Assembly: GCA_002429615.1 (NCBI GenBank)
Contig: DJAN01000061.1
Location: 1 to 13,415 of the forward strand
Reading direction: 5' to 3'
Source of the DNA: Lysobacteraceae bacterium UBA6001
GTDB taxonomy: Bacteria > Pseudomonadota > Gammaproteobacteria > Xanthomonadales > Xanthomonadaceae
DNA: 13,415 bases
The position numbers were made by a program, and so were the translations under genes. Positions 1 through 7,478 of the stretch are shown here, in pieces. Numbering within the stretch: the stretch's first letter is position 1; each line of letters begins with the position of its first letter. The notes under the pieces are model-generated. The model searched no databases and was not told the DNA's origin. It was given only the letters and a program-made list of their open reading frames with translations.

Positions 1-185
1 TCGGCTGGGGGTTTGTCTTTTTGCGCGGTTGGAAAATAGAGCTGATGCGGCCGTGATCAATCGCCGCACGGCGTCCATGGCAAACGTGAAGAACGCCAAT
101 AGCCACACGATCACCAGATCGCATGCTGCTCGGCGGCTAATAAAGGGGCTTTCAAAGGAGTCCCTGGAGAGATCACAGGGAAGAA
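1..185. other. Left-edge stretch without a supported gene
   Basis: This stretch lies just beyond the 3' end of the tRNA-Arg gene and holds no gene I can support. It is less GC-rich than the rest: 58% in 61-120 and 57% in 121-180, against about 70% in 11401-11460. One minus-strand frame is open from the tRNA to the window edge. It would encode a hydrophobic run (around VIVWLLAFFTFAM) followed by basic residues, but no ribosome site or convincing start is visible. It may be the beginning of something lying to the left. Confidence 0.3.
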
Positions 186-262
186 TGGCGCGCCCGGAGG
201 GATTCGAACCCCCGACCAATGGCTTCGGAAGCCACTACTCTATCCGGCTGAGCTACGGGCGC
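186..262 (-). tRNA. tRNA-Arg, anticodon CCG
   Basis: Read on the minus strand, this folds as a complete 77-nt cloverleaf. The 7-bp acceptor stem is GCGCCCG paired with CGGGCGC, there is a D-arm with AGCTCAG, and the T-arm carries GGTTCGAATCC. The anticodon stem GTGGC/GCCAT holds the loop TTCCGAA, so the anticodon is CCG (complement of 226-228), which reads the arginine codon CGG. The discriminator base is G and the 3' CCA is encoded (186-188). It lies downstream of the alcohol dehydrogenase gene in the same orientation but has its own -10 element. No clear U-tract terminator was seen downstream. Confidence 0.97.
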
Positions 263-273
263 GTTGGCCGGTC

Positions 274-279
274 ATTATG
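274..279 (-). promoter_or_regulatory. Extended -10 element of the tRNA-Arg gene
   Basis: On the minus strand the sequence TGG-CATAAT lies 11 bases before the tRNA 5' end. CATAAT matches 5 of 6 bases of the -10 consensus and the TG forms an extended -10. No good -35 is present at 17 bases. The GC-rich discriminator (GACCGGCC) is typical of stable-RNA promoters under stringent control. That regulation is an inference. Confidence 0.6.
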
Positions 280-321
280 CCAGAGCTTCCTGCGCCGCGG
301 GCGATTGCGGCGAGGCGAGAG

Positions 322-358
322 GCAGAAGGAGGACGATAGCCTTGTGTCCTCCTTCTGC
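322..358 (-). terminator. Strong hairpin after the alcohol dehydrogenase gene
   Basis: CAGAAGGAGGAC (323-334) is perfectly complementary to 346-357, and the pair 322/358 extends it to 13 bp around an 11-base loop. It starts about 12 bases after the dehydrogenase stop codon. There is no U-rich tail on either strand, so it could be a 3'-end stabiliser or processing signal instead of a classical intrinsic terminator. It also separates the dehydrogenase transcript from the tRNA-Arg promoter. Confidence 0.6.
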
Positions 359-369
359 TGACCGATCCC

Positions 370-1401
370 TCAGGGCTTGAGTACCGCGCGACCCCGGATA
401 CGTCCGTGCCGCAGCCGGTCGTAGACATCGACGGCCTGCTCGAGCGGGAACACCTCGACATCCGCACGGATGCGCCCTTCCTGCGCCAGCGCGATCACTT
501 CCATCAGCTCTGTTCGCGAGCCCCAGTATGGAATGCTCACTTCGCAGCCATAAGGCGGACTATTTGCGGAGTAGGTCAAAGCGCCACCGCCCAGACCCAC
601 CACCGTGAGGCGGCTTGCACGTCCCACAACGCGTTGGCACAGATCCATCGTGGCCTGCGCGCCGACGAAGTCGAGCGCGACCGTGGCGCCTCGCGCGCCG
701 GTGAACGCTGCGATCTCCTCCGCAGCCGCCTGTCCGTCCCGCGTGTTGATCGTGTGCTTGACTCCCAATTCCCGCGCATGCGCGAGCTTGGCATCATCGA
801 TATCGCCGGCAATCAGCCGCGCGGGCGTCAACGCCTGCAGCAACTGCACCGCCATGTGGCCCAGGCCACCGATTCCCACGACAACGACGCTCGCTTCCGG
901 CGTCAGCAGCGGTAGCGCCGCCTTGATCGCGTGGTAGGGCGTGAGTGCAGCATCACTCAATGGTGCGGCACTCACGGGATCGAGCCTGCCCAGGGGGACG
1001 AGCAGCCGAGGCGACGGCACGATCATGTATTCGGCCATTCCGCCATCCGAGCCGAGTCCGCCGCCATACGTATGGATGCTGGCGTGGTTCTCGCAATAGT
1101 TCTCCGCCGATTGCTGGCACGTGTGGCATCGCCCGCAGCCCCACGGGCCATAGACCGCCACCGCATCGCCTTCCTTCCAGCCCTCCACGCCTTGTCCCAG
1201 CGCATCGATCCAACCGGTGTTCTCGTGACCAAGGGTGAAAGGCCCCGCTATGCCGATGCCCTCGTCCAATACATGCAGGTCCGAGTGGCAGACGCCGGCG
1301 CCGGCGACGCGGATGCGCACCTGCCCCGGGCCTGGTTCCGGCTTGGGCACATCCACGACTTCGGGGGGACGACCGGTCTCGATATAGCGCACTGCCTTCA
1401 T
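370..1401 (-). CDS. Zinc-dependent NAD(H) secondary alcohol dehydrogenase (medium-chain, ADH-A-like)
   Basis: A 343-residue cytosolic enzyme predicted to interconvert secondary or primary alcohols and their ketones or aldehydes using NAD. The N-terminal GroES-like domain carries the catalytic zinc ligands C38 (GVCHSD) and H59-E60 (GHE), with D150 as a likely third ligand. Four cysteines (C89, C92, C95, C103) bind the structural zinc. The Rossmann loop GIGGLG is at 176-181, and the acidic end of the next strand (GDIDD) favours NAD over NADP. From memory, motifs and length closely resemble the Rhodococcus ruber secondary alcohol dehydrogenase ADH-A (about 345 residues), including the YGPWGCG and SELMD-like segments. 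The start at 1401 was chosen over an in-frame GTG/ATG 7 codons upstream because AGGAG lies 8 bases before it. It is divergent from ubiA, and its natural substrate cannot be told. Confidence 0.93.
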   Translation of the reverse strand: MKAVRYIETGRPPEVVDVPKPEPGPGQVRIRVAGAGVCHSDLHVLDEGIGIAGPFTLGHENTGWIDALGQGVEGWKEGDAVAVYGPWGCGRCHTCQQSAENYCENHASIHTYGGGLGSDGGMAEYMIVPSPRLLVPLGRLDPVSAAPLSDAALTPYHAIKAALPLLTPEASVVVVGIGGLGHMAVQLLQALTPARLIAGDIDDAKLAHARELGVKHTINTRDGQAAAEEIAAFTGARGATVALDFVGAQATMDLCQRVVGRASRLTVVGLGGGALTYSANSPPYGCEVSIPYWGSRTELMEVIALAQEGRIRADVEVFPLEQAVDVYDRLRHGRIRGRAVLKP

Positions 1402-1463
1402 CGCGTGATCTCCTGGCGGCAAAACATCTGTCCGCAGGCTATGCCCCCGGCTTTTTTACCCGT

Positions 1464-1493
1464 GTGACAGCCGCACGCGATGGTCGATATCAG
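1464..1493 (+). promoter_or_regulatory. Possible ubiA promoter
   Basis: GTGACA (1464-1469, 5 of 6 to the -35 consensus) and TATCAG (1488-1493, 4 of 6 to the -10 consensus) are separated by 18 bases. They end about 22 bases before the chosen ubiA start, in the 114-base gap between the divergent adh and ubiA genes. No equally good promoter for the dehydrogenase was found on the other strand. Confidence 0.35.
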
Positions 1494-1515
1494 GCCGGGC
1501 TGCTACCCTTTCGCG

Positions 1516-2430
1516 ATGAGTTACGAACGCTTCGAACCTGGCCATCCGGCGCTGACGCCCTCCCGCTGGCGCGAGCGCCTGGGTCAGTACTGGAAGCTGG
1601 TGCGTGGTGATCGCCCCATCGGCACCCTTCTGCTGCTGTGGCCCACGTGGTGGGCGCTCTGGCTTGCCGCCGACGGCGTGCCGTCATGGTGGGTCTTGTT
1701 CGTGTTCACGGCGGGCGTCTGGCTGACGCGCTCGGCCGGCTGCGTGATCAATGACTACGCCGACCGCTGGCTGGATCCGCATGTGGAACGCACGCGCCAA
1801 CGCCCGTTGGCGACCGGTGCGGTGTCCGGTCGCGAGGCGTTGATGGTGTTCGCCATCCTGATGCTGGTGGCTTTCGCGCTGGTGCTGACATTGAACGCGC
1901 TGACGATCGGCTTGAGCGTCATCGGTCTCTTCCTCGCCGCCAGCTACCCTTACTTGAAGCGCTACACCCACCTGCCGCAGGTCTACCTCGGCATGGCATT
2001 TGGCTGGGGCATCCCGATGGCCTTCGCCGCAGTGCAGGGCGACGTGCCCGCCGTGGGCTGGATTCTCTACCTGGCCAACATTCTCTGGTCCACCGCGTAC
2101 GACACCTGGTACGCCATGGTCGACCGCGAGGACGACATCAAGATGGGCTCCCATTCCACCGCCATCCTGTTCGGCGATATGGATCTGATCGCGCAGGGCG
2201 TGCTGTACGCGCTGACGTTCGCAGCGCTGGCGCTGGTGGGTACGCGCGCCCATCTGGGCCAACTCTACTGGTTGGGCCTGGCGGTAGCCGTCGGCCTGGT
2301 GGTGTATGAATTCCTCATTGCGCGGCAACGGGAACGCGGCGCCTGCTTTCGCGCCTTTCTGCACAACAACTGGGTAGGTCTGGCGGTGTTCGCCGGTATC
2401 GCTGGCGACCTGGCCCTGCGACACGCCTGA
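1516..2430 (+). CDS. ubiA: 4-hydroxybenzoate octaprenyltransferase UbiA
   Basis: An inner-membrane prenyltransferase that joins a polyprenyl diphosphate tail to 4-hydroxybenzoate, the first membrane step of ubiquinone synthesis. At 304 residues it has the usual family length. The first Asp-rich motif NDYADRWLD (79-87) and the second, [12 protein letters not shown] (196-207), bind Mg-diphosphate and are intact. The adjacent [11 protein letters not shown] segment and about eight hydrophobic helices are also typical. The start at 1516 (MSYERF) was preferred to an in-frame start at 1480 because the 12 extra residues look non-coding. No strong Shine-Dalgarno is visible at either. ubiC is not next to it here. 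It converges on hdeD across a hairpin. Confidence 0.96.
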   Translation: MSYERFEPGHPALTPSRWRERLGQYWKLVRGDRPIGTLLLLWPTWWALWLAADGVPSWWVLFVFTAGVWLTRSAGCVINDYADRWLDPHVERTRQRPLATGAVSGREALMVFAILMLVAFALVLTLNALTIGLSVIGLFLAASYPYLKRYTHLPQVYLGMAFGWGIPMAFAAVQGDVPAVGWILYLANILWSTAYDTWYAMVDREDDIKMGSHSTAILFGDMDLIAQGVLYALTFAALALVGTRAHLGQLYWLGLAVAVGLVVYEFLIARQRERGACFRAFLHNNWVGLAVFAGIAGDLALRHA

Positions 2431-2439
2431 GCAGTGCCA

Positions 2440-2467
2440 CAAGGGCATCCCCGCAGGGATGCCCTTG
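2440..2467. terminator. Bidirectional hairpin between convergent ubiA and hdeD
   Basis: CAAGGGCATCCC (2440-2451) pairs perfectly with 2456-2467 around the tetraloop CGCA, a 12-bp stem. It sits 9 bases after the ubiA stop and 14 bases beyond the hdeD stop on the opposite strand, so it can serve both transcripts. U-tails are weak on both sides. Confidence 0.75.
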
Positions 2468-2481
2468 CCTCTGGTATGGCA

Positions 2482-3057
2482 TCAGAGCCGAATCTGGTTC
2501 AAGCGCCGGACCTTGAACGCCGCAATGATCTGCAGCACGCCGTAGACGATCGCCGCCGCGCCGATCCAGATGGTCGTCACCGCCAGTCCGCCCACCGGAT
2601 TGAGCACGTACAGGACGCCCAATACGATCGCCAGCAGGCCGCTGAGCGCAATCAGCCATTCGCCTTCGATTTCCTTGCGGACACGGATGGCGAACACGAT
2701 GCGGTAGACACCCGCCACGATCAGCCACGCGGCGAGGAACAGCAGCAGAATGCCCGCGGTCGCGATGGGATTGAACACGGTCAGAAGGCCGAACACGATC
2801 GACACCAGCGCATATAGCGCGAGCCATCCTTTGGAGATGGCCACCTGCTTGTCGAACAGCGCCAGCAGGCTGACCAAACCCTCCGCCAGCGCCATCACGC
2901 CCAAGGCCCATGCCAGCGCGGCAGCTGCGGCGACCGGGCGCGTCACCGCGATCAGTCCGAACAGCACCCCGAGCAGGCCGTACAGCAGCAGCACCCACCA
3001 GCTGCGGCCCAACGAAGAAAGAAGCCCCACTACGCCATAACGCTCTTGCGCTCCCAT
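2482..3057 (-). CDS. hdeD: HdeD-family (DUF308) membrane protein
   Basis: A 191-residue inner-membrane protein of the HdeD/DUF308 family, linked in Escherichia coli to acid resistance at high cell density; the biochemical role is unknown. About six hydrophobic helices are visible, beginning WWVLLLYGLLGVLFGLIAV near residue 20. They contain the repeated Gly-rich patterns typical of this internally duplicated family, such as SIVFGLLTVFNP and GIVLGVLYVLNP-type segments. The start at 3057 is supported by AGGAG 7 bases upstream, partly held in a small palindrome (see findings). It follows comF on the same strand with a 95-base gap, so partial co-transcription is possible. It converges on ubiA. Its role here is inferred only from the family. 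Confidence 0.87.
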   Translation of the reverse strand: MGAQERYGVVGLLSSLGRSWWVLLLYGLLGVLFGLIAVTRPVAAAAALAWALGVMALAEGLVSLLALFDKQVAISKGWLALYALVSIVFGLLTVFNPIATAGILLLFLAAWLIVAGVYRIVFAIRVRKEIEGEWLIALSGLLAIVLGVLYVLNPVGGLAVTTIWIGAAAIVYGVLQIIAAFKVRRLNQIRL

Positions 3058-3152
3058 ATCGATCTCCTAGATCGGCCGACGCTTCCGTCGACCGCGTGGC
3101 GTTCCGCAGGCGATGCTACGCCGCCGCCCGGCGCCCGACTTTCACCTGATCT

Positions 3153-3872
3153 TCATGGCACCCGGGCGCACACCCAGGCGTCCACCTTTACGGCGCCGGC
3201 CCTGCGCAGTACCCGCGCGGCGGCATGGAGTGTCGCGCCGGTCGTCATCACATCGTCGACGAGCACGACGTGTTTCGGTGCCGGCGCGACACATTCGAAT
3301 GCACCCCGGACATTGCGATGCCGTGCTGCCGCGTCCAGCGTGGATTGTGGTGCCGTGGACCTGCGCCGTCGCAGGGCGAAGCGCCAGGGCAGGCCAAGCG
3401 CCAGCGACAGCGGGCGGACCAGTTCGGCGGCCTGGTCGTAACCGCGTGCTCGCACGCGACGCGCGTGCAGCGGTACGGGGACGAGTACCTGGTCACCAGA
3501 CGCGCGGGGCGCGAATCTTCGTGCCATCAACTGCGCCAGCACGCGACCGGCGGCCAGGTCGCCATCGAACTTGAAGCGGCGCAGCAACAGGTCCACCGGC
3601 CACTGGTAGAGGAATGCCGCACGGACCGAGGCAAGTGGCCCGCCCCCGTGGCGACACATGCCACAGCGTACGTCACGGTCATCCGCCAGCGGCAATGCGC
3701 AGCCGATGCAGGCGGCATCAAGCCAGGGCAGTGCGTCGTAACAAGCGGTGCATAGATCGATGAAGCCCAGCCCCGCCTCATCGCATAGCAGGCAATGTGA
3801 CGGCAGGAACCATGCCTGTAGCCCGTCCAGTACCGCGCGCGTGGATATTGAAAGTTTTGATGGTGGGCTCAT
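3153..3872 (-). CDS. comF: ComF-family phosphoribosyltransferase-like protein
   Basis: A 239-residue cytosolic protein of the ComF/GntX family, linked to natural transformation in competent bacteria and probably acting in late DNA uptake. The N-terminal half has four CxxC pairs (C27/C30, C41/C44, C55/C58, C70/C73), consistent with zinc-ribbon binding. The C-terminal half is a type I phosphoribosyltransferase fold with the PRPP loop VVLVDDVMTTGAT at about 202-214. The VPLHxxRxRxRGYDQAxEL segment at about 133-152 is a family hallmark. The frame stays open up to 4013 (286 residues), but the extra 47 residues do not look like the family. I chose ATG 3872, giving a typical length, although no clear ribosome site precedes it. 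It is divergent from the 82-residue gene. The biotin genes that I recall often sitting beside comF are absent here. Confidence 0.92.
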   Translation of the reverse strand: MSPPSKLSISTRAVLDGLQAWFLPSHCLLCDEAGLGFIDLCTACYDALPWLDAACIGCALPLADDRDVRCGMCRHGGGPLASVRAAFLYQWPVDLLLRRFKFDGDLAAGRVLAQLMARRFAPRASGDQVLVPVPLHARRVRARGYDQAAELVRPLSLALGLPWRFALRRRRSTAPQSTLDAAARHRNVRGAFECVAPAPKHVVLVDDVMTTGATLHAAARVLRRAGAVKVDAWVCARVP

Positions 3873-4031
3873 TCGCGCATGCTGCAGGCACGCACGACAT
3901 GGAGAAAGCGGGCATCTGCCCTGCAACGCGTCCCGCAGTACGGCAGCGTCCTGTCGGGAAACACTGCGTGTCATTGCCGCATCGCTACCCTGGTTTACCA
4001 TTCCCACAACCAAGGAAATGGGGCAGAAGCG

Positions 4032-4280
4032 ATGATCCGTATCATCCTGTTGCAGGGCGGCAGCCGTTACCAGCGCGAACAGCGCGACGATGCGCCGGAG
4101 CTGGTCGACTATGACGGCATCACCTATTCATTGCGCGCCGGTCCGCGCACGCCGCTGCCCACCGATCATCCCTGGGACCCGGTTGCCGTCTACGCGCCGG
4201 ATGAATTCAACGAGGAAGAATTCCAGGCGATGTACGAGGCAGCCCGTCATCAGGTCGAAGAGCTGAACCTCAAATACTGA
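4032..4280 (+). CDS. Small acidic hypothetical protein, 82 residues
   Basis: I do not recognise a family. The 82-residue product is soluble and acidic, with no signal peptide or membrane helix. It begins with a beta-like MIRIILLQGG, continues with a VDYDGITYSLR segment, has a Pro-rich middle, and ends in a charged helical segment (DEFNEEEFQAMYEAARHQVEEL). It looks like a real gene: codon use matches its neighbours, AAGGA lies about 15 bases before the ATG, and a weak TTGCCG-16-TACCAT promoter lies at 3974-4001. It is divergent from comF and 102 bases ahead of the MscS-type channel gene in the same direction, so the two may share a transcript. The function is open. Confidence 0.75.
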   Translation: MIRIILLQGGSRYQREQRDDAPELVDYDGITYSLRAGPRTPLPTDHPWDPVAVYAPDEFNEEEFQAMYEAARHQVEELNLKY

Positions 4281-4382
4281 CGGGCCGGTCCTGGCGTCTG
4301 TCGCTGGCAGGTGGAGGCAAGCGTCGGCCGCTGCCGTAATATCTGCCGATTGCGGTCCCCCGCGTCGCGACTCCCGCCCACC

Positions 4383-6896
4383 GTGCATCCGCTCCGACAG
4401 TCTCCGACCTTCGCCCAGTGGTTGGGCCGCCTCTGCCTGATCGCCTGCATGGCCGCGTTCGCCGGCGCCGCCTGGGCCCAGGCACTGCCCGATACCTCGC
4501 TGGCGGATGCGGACAAACTGCTGGATGGCGCGCAGGACCGGCTGGCCACGGTCAACAAACAGTTGCCGGCGACCGAGGAGGTGGAGGATTTCCTGCGCCT
4601 CAACGAGCAGCTGGCTTCGGTGCAGCGGGACACCCAGTCCGCCGCGCAGCTGCTCGATGCGCCTCTCGCCGACGTCAAGGCGAGGCTTGAGCAACTCGGC
4701 CCAGCGCCCACGGGCGGTGCGCGCGAGTCATCCGACATCGCCAGCCAGCGACGCGAGCTCACCGCGCGCCAGGCCAAGCTGGACGATGCGCGCAAACGCG
4801 CCGAACTCCTCGGCCTGGATGCCCGCCAGGCAGCCACCGGGGTGGAACGGGCGCGCTCGGAGAAATTCAACCAGAGCCTTACCACGCGCACAGCGTCGCC
4901 GTTGTCCCCGGCGCTGTGGCGAAACCTCGCCAAGGCCTGGTCCGGCGATGCGGAGGATCTTTCAGGTGTGGCCACGGAGGCTGTCACCGGCCTGAAGGCC
5001 GCACTGGCGCGCGAGGGCTACGGCGCGCTGGTCGGCAGTCTGGTGATTGCCTTGCTGCTCGCATTCCCTATCCGCATCGCGCTGCGGCGGATAGGCCGCC
5101 ACTTCATCACCTCGCGTGGGCCGGGCGGTCGCCTGCGACGTTCCGCGCTGGCGATGTGGTTGCTACTGGTGGGGACGTTCTCCATCGGCCTGGCCGCCTC
5201 CGCGCTGATGGGCACGCTGGCGTCGATCGGTGCCGTCTCCGAGTGGCTGCTGCCGCTGGCCGATGCCTTTACCCGGGTCAGCTTCATCGCCGCGTTCATC
5301 AGTGCCCTGAGCGGTGCGCTGATGTCACGCGGCCAGGCCTCCTGGCGGCTGTTCACCCTCGACGACGCCACCGCCCGGCGCCTGCTTTGGCATTGCCATG
5401 CCGCGGCATGGCTGGCCTGGGTGCTCTACCTGACCGGCGAGGTGCTGAAGATCGCCGGCACCAGCGATGCCCTCGGACAGGTCGTCGATGCGATCAGCGC
5501 GCTGCTCTACGTCGCGCTGATCCTGTCGGCGCTGGCTGGCCTGACACGCTCGCTGCGTCGCACCGAACATGACCCGGCCGCGGACCCAGGCACCGCGACG
5601 GACGGCGACCCGAAAGCCGTCACCAGCACCGCCAAGGCGCCGCCGCGCAATCTCACCACCCGTGGCGGTGGTGTCGTCGCGCTGGCCCGAATCCTGGGTT
5701 ACTGCGCGGTGCTGCTGGCATTGCTGGCCACGCTGCTCGGCTATCTCAACGTGGCGGTCTTCATCACTCGCCAGATCATCTGGGTCGCGCTGATCTGGGG
5801 CGCGATCGCATTGATGCTCGCGTTCGTAGACGACCTGTGCATGTGGCTGGTGCGCCCGGATAACCGGTTGAGCCGCGCCCTGGTCGGCATCGGCATCCGG
5901 CCCAGCCTGCTGGCGCAGGCGGGTGCGCTGGTGTCGGCCGGCCTGCGTGTCTGCCTGCTAGTGACCGGCGTCGCCGCGCTGCTGATGCCGTATGGCTCCA
6001 ACCTGTCGTTGTTCGGCAGCCTGTTCTCGGCGCTCTCCACCGGCCTGCAGCTGGGCAACGTGCGCTTCGCGCCGACCGAGATATTCGGTGGCCTGGTCAC
6101 CTTGGCCGTGGGCTGGACGCTGCTGCAGGGTGCGCAGCAATGGCTCAACAAGACCTATCTGCCGAAGACGGACCTCGACGTCGGCGCGCGTGCATCGGTG
6201 AGTGCGGTGGTGCGCTATGTCGGCATCGTGGTGGTGATCCTGTGGGCGCTGGCCGCCTTGGGCATCACCGCCGCGAACCTGGCACTGGTGGCCAGTGCGT
6301 TGTCGGTCGGTATCGGCTTCGGTCTGCAGGCGATCACCCAGAACTTCATCTCCGGCCTGATCCTGATGGCTGAGCGTCCGGTGCGTGTCGGCGACTGGAT
6401 CCGCCTCGGCGACCAAGAGGGCGACGTGAAGCGCATCAACGTGCGCGCGACCGAGATCCAGATCGGCGATCGCTCCACGCTGATCGTGCCGAACTCCGAG
6501 CTGATCACCAAAAGCGTGCGCAACATGACCCTGTCCAATCCGCTGGGCCGGGTGCAGCTGCAGTTCGCGGTGCCACTGGGTACCGACATGGGGCGGGTAC
6601 GCGAGCTGCTGCTGGCGTTGTACGCGACGCACCCCAAGGTGCTGCCGACGCCCGCGCCGTCGGTCTACATCGATGGCATCGCCAATGGGCAGGCCAACTT
6701 CAACAGCTTCCTCTACGTCGGCAGCCCGCGGGATGCCTATGGGGTACGCAGCGAGCTGTTCTTCGGCCTGCTGTCGCGCATGGCCGAGGAGGGCATCGCC
6801 CTCAGTTCGCCGCAGGATATCCGCGTAGTGTCCGCGCCGGGCCAGGCGCCGTCGCGGCCGGAAGGTGAAGAGGATGTGGCCGGCCCGGCGCAATGA
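4383..6896 (+). CDS. DUF3772-type MscS-family mechanosensitive ion channel
   Basis: A large inner-membrane channel of the MscS superfamily, 837 residues from this start. It is predicted to open under membrane tension and release solutes on hypo-osmotic shock. A signal peptide (residues 1-32, cleavage after AWA) leads to a periplasmic helical region rich in heptad-like Leu/Ala/Glu, matching DUF3772. About ten membrane helices follow. The MscS core is near 625-830: pore helix around ALVASALSVGIGFGLQ, then the beta domain GDWIRLGDQEGDVKRIN, the IVPNSEL signature, and the alpha/beta C-terminal domain. GTG 4383 was chosen because it places a clean signal peptide at the N-terminus. The frame extends back to a GTG at 4311, and neither has a good ribosome site. 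It resembles the larger MscK/YbiO-type paralogues more than the short MscS. Confidence 0.9.
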   Translation: MHPLRQSPTFAQWLGRLCLIACMAAFAGAAWAQALPDTSLADADKLLDGAQDRLATVNKQLPATEEVEDFLRLNEQLASVQRDTQSAAQLLDAPLADVKARLEQLGPAPTGGARESSDIASQRRELTARQAKLDDARKRAELLGLDARQAATGVERARSEKFNQSLTTRTASPLSPALWRNLAKAWSGDAEDLSGVATEAVTGLKAALAREGYGALVGSLVIALLLAFPIRIALRRIGRHFITSRGPGGRLRRSALAMWLLLVGTFSIGLAASALMGTLASIGAVSEWLLPLADAFTRVSFIAAFISALSGALMSRGQASWRLFTLDDATARRLLWHCHAAAWLAWVLYLTGEVLKIAGTSDALGQVVDAISALLYVALILSALAGLTRSLRRTEHDPAADPGTATDGDPKAVTSTAKAPPRNLTTRGGGVVALARILGYCAVLLALLATLLGYLNVAVFITRQIIWVALIWGAIALMLAFVDDLCMWLVRPDNRLSRALVGIGIRPSLLAQAGALVSAGLRVCLLVTGVAALLMPYGSNLSLFGSLFSALSTGLQLGNVRFAPTEIFGGLVTLAVGWTLLQGAQQWLNKTYLPKTDLDVGARASVSAVVRYVGIVVVILWALAALGITAANLALVASALSVGIGFGLQAITQNFISGLILMAERPVRVGDWIRLGDQEGDVKRINVRATEIQIGDRSTLIVPNSELITKSVRNMTLSNPLGRVQLQFAVPLGTDMGRVRELLLALYATHPKVLPTPAPSVYIDGIANGQANFNSFLYVGSPRDAYGVRSELFFGLLSRMAEEGIALSSPQDIRVVSAPGQAPSRPEGEEDVAGPAQ

Positions 6897-6962
6897 CCGG
6901 CGCGGTGCGTTACCCCTTCGAAGCGGCTGCCTCGCGGCGTGGCTTAACTCAGTTGTTTTGAA

Positions 6963-6986
6963 TGTCCGCTATGGCGATGGCGGACA
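6963..6986. repeat. Imperfect palindrome A (TGTCCGCTAT type)
   Basis: TGTCCGCTAT (6963-6972) pairs with ATGGCGGACA (6977-6986) around GGCG, a 10-bp stem with one G-T wobble, 66 bases after the channel gene stop. It may end that transcript but lacks a U-tail. A related element lies at 7020-7045, and the two share GTCCRCTAT followed by GCGGRC. Confidence 0.55.
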
Positions 6987-7019
6987 GTGGAGTCTCCGGG
7001 GCCGCCGCCGCAGGCTGAG

Positions 7020-7045
7020 CGTCCACTATCGACCAACAGCGGGCG
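7020..7045. repeat. Imperfect palindrome B, related to A
   Basis: CGTCCACTAT (7020-7029) and GCGGGCG (7039-7045) form a decayed dyad that shares its core with the element at 6963-6986. A sequence of this type (GTCCGCTATCGACC...GCGGAC) is one I recall as common between genes in Xanthomonadales, but this was not checked. Confidence 0.4.
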
Positions 7046-7085
7046 GGTGGTGAGGTCGAACGCGGGCAATCGCAAGAGTAGAGTC

Positions 7086-7478
7086 GTGTCCAAAGTCCGG
7101 GGGGATCAGACCTTGCTCATAGAATGGATGGCGCGGTTCAAACATTGGCGATCCGAAGCGCGCGCATGGAAATCTGCGTGGCAAGGCCAGGCTAGCGTTG
7201 GCAATGACGGGCTGACGCTCTTCCAGCGCTCCGCCTTGGCGGCGCTGGAAGCGAGCGTTAGCGACATTGTGTTCACGCGATGCGGGAACAAGGAGGCCTA
7301 CTGGCGATGCGATCTGCCTGGGTCGACCACGTTCCTCTTCGTTTATGAGGACGGAGTGGAAGTGCAAGGTGTCCGCCCATGGAGTGCGGAATGTTACGAC
7401 TTCAAGACCCCCGCCCAGCTTATTGAGGGAATGCTCGCGGCAGTGCGATCCAATGAGTCGAACATGCCATACGCTTGA
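7086..7478 (+). CDS. Hypothetical protein of unlike base composition
   Basis: I do not recognise a family. From GTG 7086 the product has 130 residues. Other starts are TTG 7113, which has GGGGGAT ahead of it and would give 121 residues, or ATG 7128, giving 116. It appears soluble, with no signal peptide or membrane helix. The N-terminus is Trp- and Arg-rich (WMARFKHWRSEARAWKSAW). A beta-like core follows (YWRCDLPGSTTFLFVYEDGVEVQ), then a helix (TPAQLIEGMLAAV). Base composition differs from its neighbours: 57% GC in 7321-7380 and 53% in 7441-7500. A long hairpin lies within it (7215-7258). It stands alone between the channel gene and the tRNA-Met terminator, and horizontal origin is plausible. 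A minus-strand frame over the same bases is less protein-like. Confidence 0.55.
   Translation: MSKVRGDQTLLIEWMARFKHWRSEARAWKSAWQGQASVGNDGLTLFQRSALAALEASVSDIVFTRCGNKEAYWRCDLPGSTTFLFVYEDGVEVQGVRPWSAECYDFKTPAQLIEGMLAAVRSNESNMPYA
7215..7258. repeat. Long imperfect inverted repeat inside the hypothetical gene
   Basis: ACGCTC (7215-7220) pairs with GAGCGT (7253-7258), TTCCAGCG (7221-7228) with CGCTGGAA (7243-7250), and CCGC (7231-7234) with GCGG (7239-7242). Two 2-base bulges interrupt the stem. This gives about 18 paired bases within 44 nt. Confidence 0.7.

Noticed and set aside
140..166. Possible terminator after tRNA-Arg
   Set aside because: The GGG...CCC and CTTT/AAAG pairings leave a large asymmetric internal loop and there is no proper U-tail.
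29..361. Plus-strand open frame across the tRNA-Arg gene
   Set aside because: It runs through the tRNA and the hairpin after the dehydrogenase gene. The composition is not protein-like.
1684..2448. Minus-strand open frame opposite ubiA
   Set aside because: It lies fully over ubiA, is His/Gln-rich and shows no family features.
3873..4013. 47-residue N-terminal extension of ComF
   Set aside because: The extra residues do not resemble the family, and the shorter product has the typical length. The region is better read as a divergent promoter region.
5958..6893. Minus-strand open frame opposite the channel gene
   Set aside because: It is the antisense of the conserved MscS core and has no recognisable motifs.
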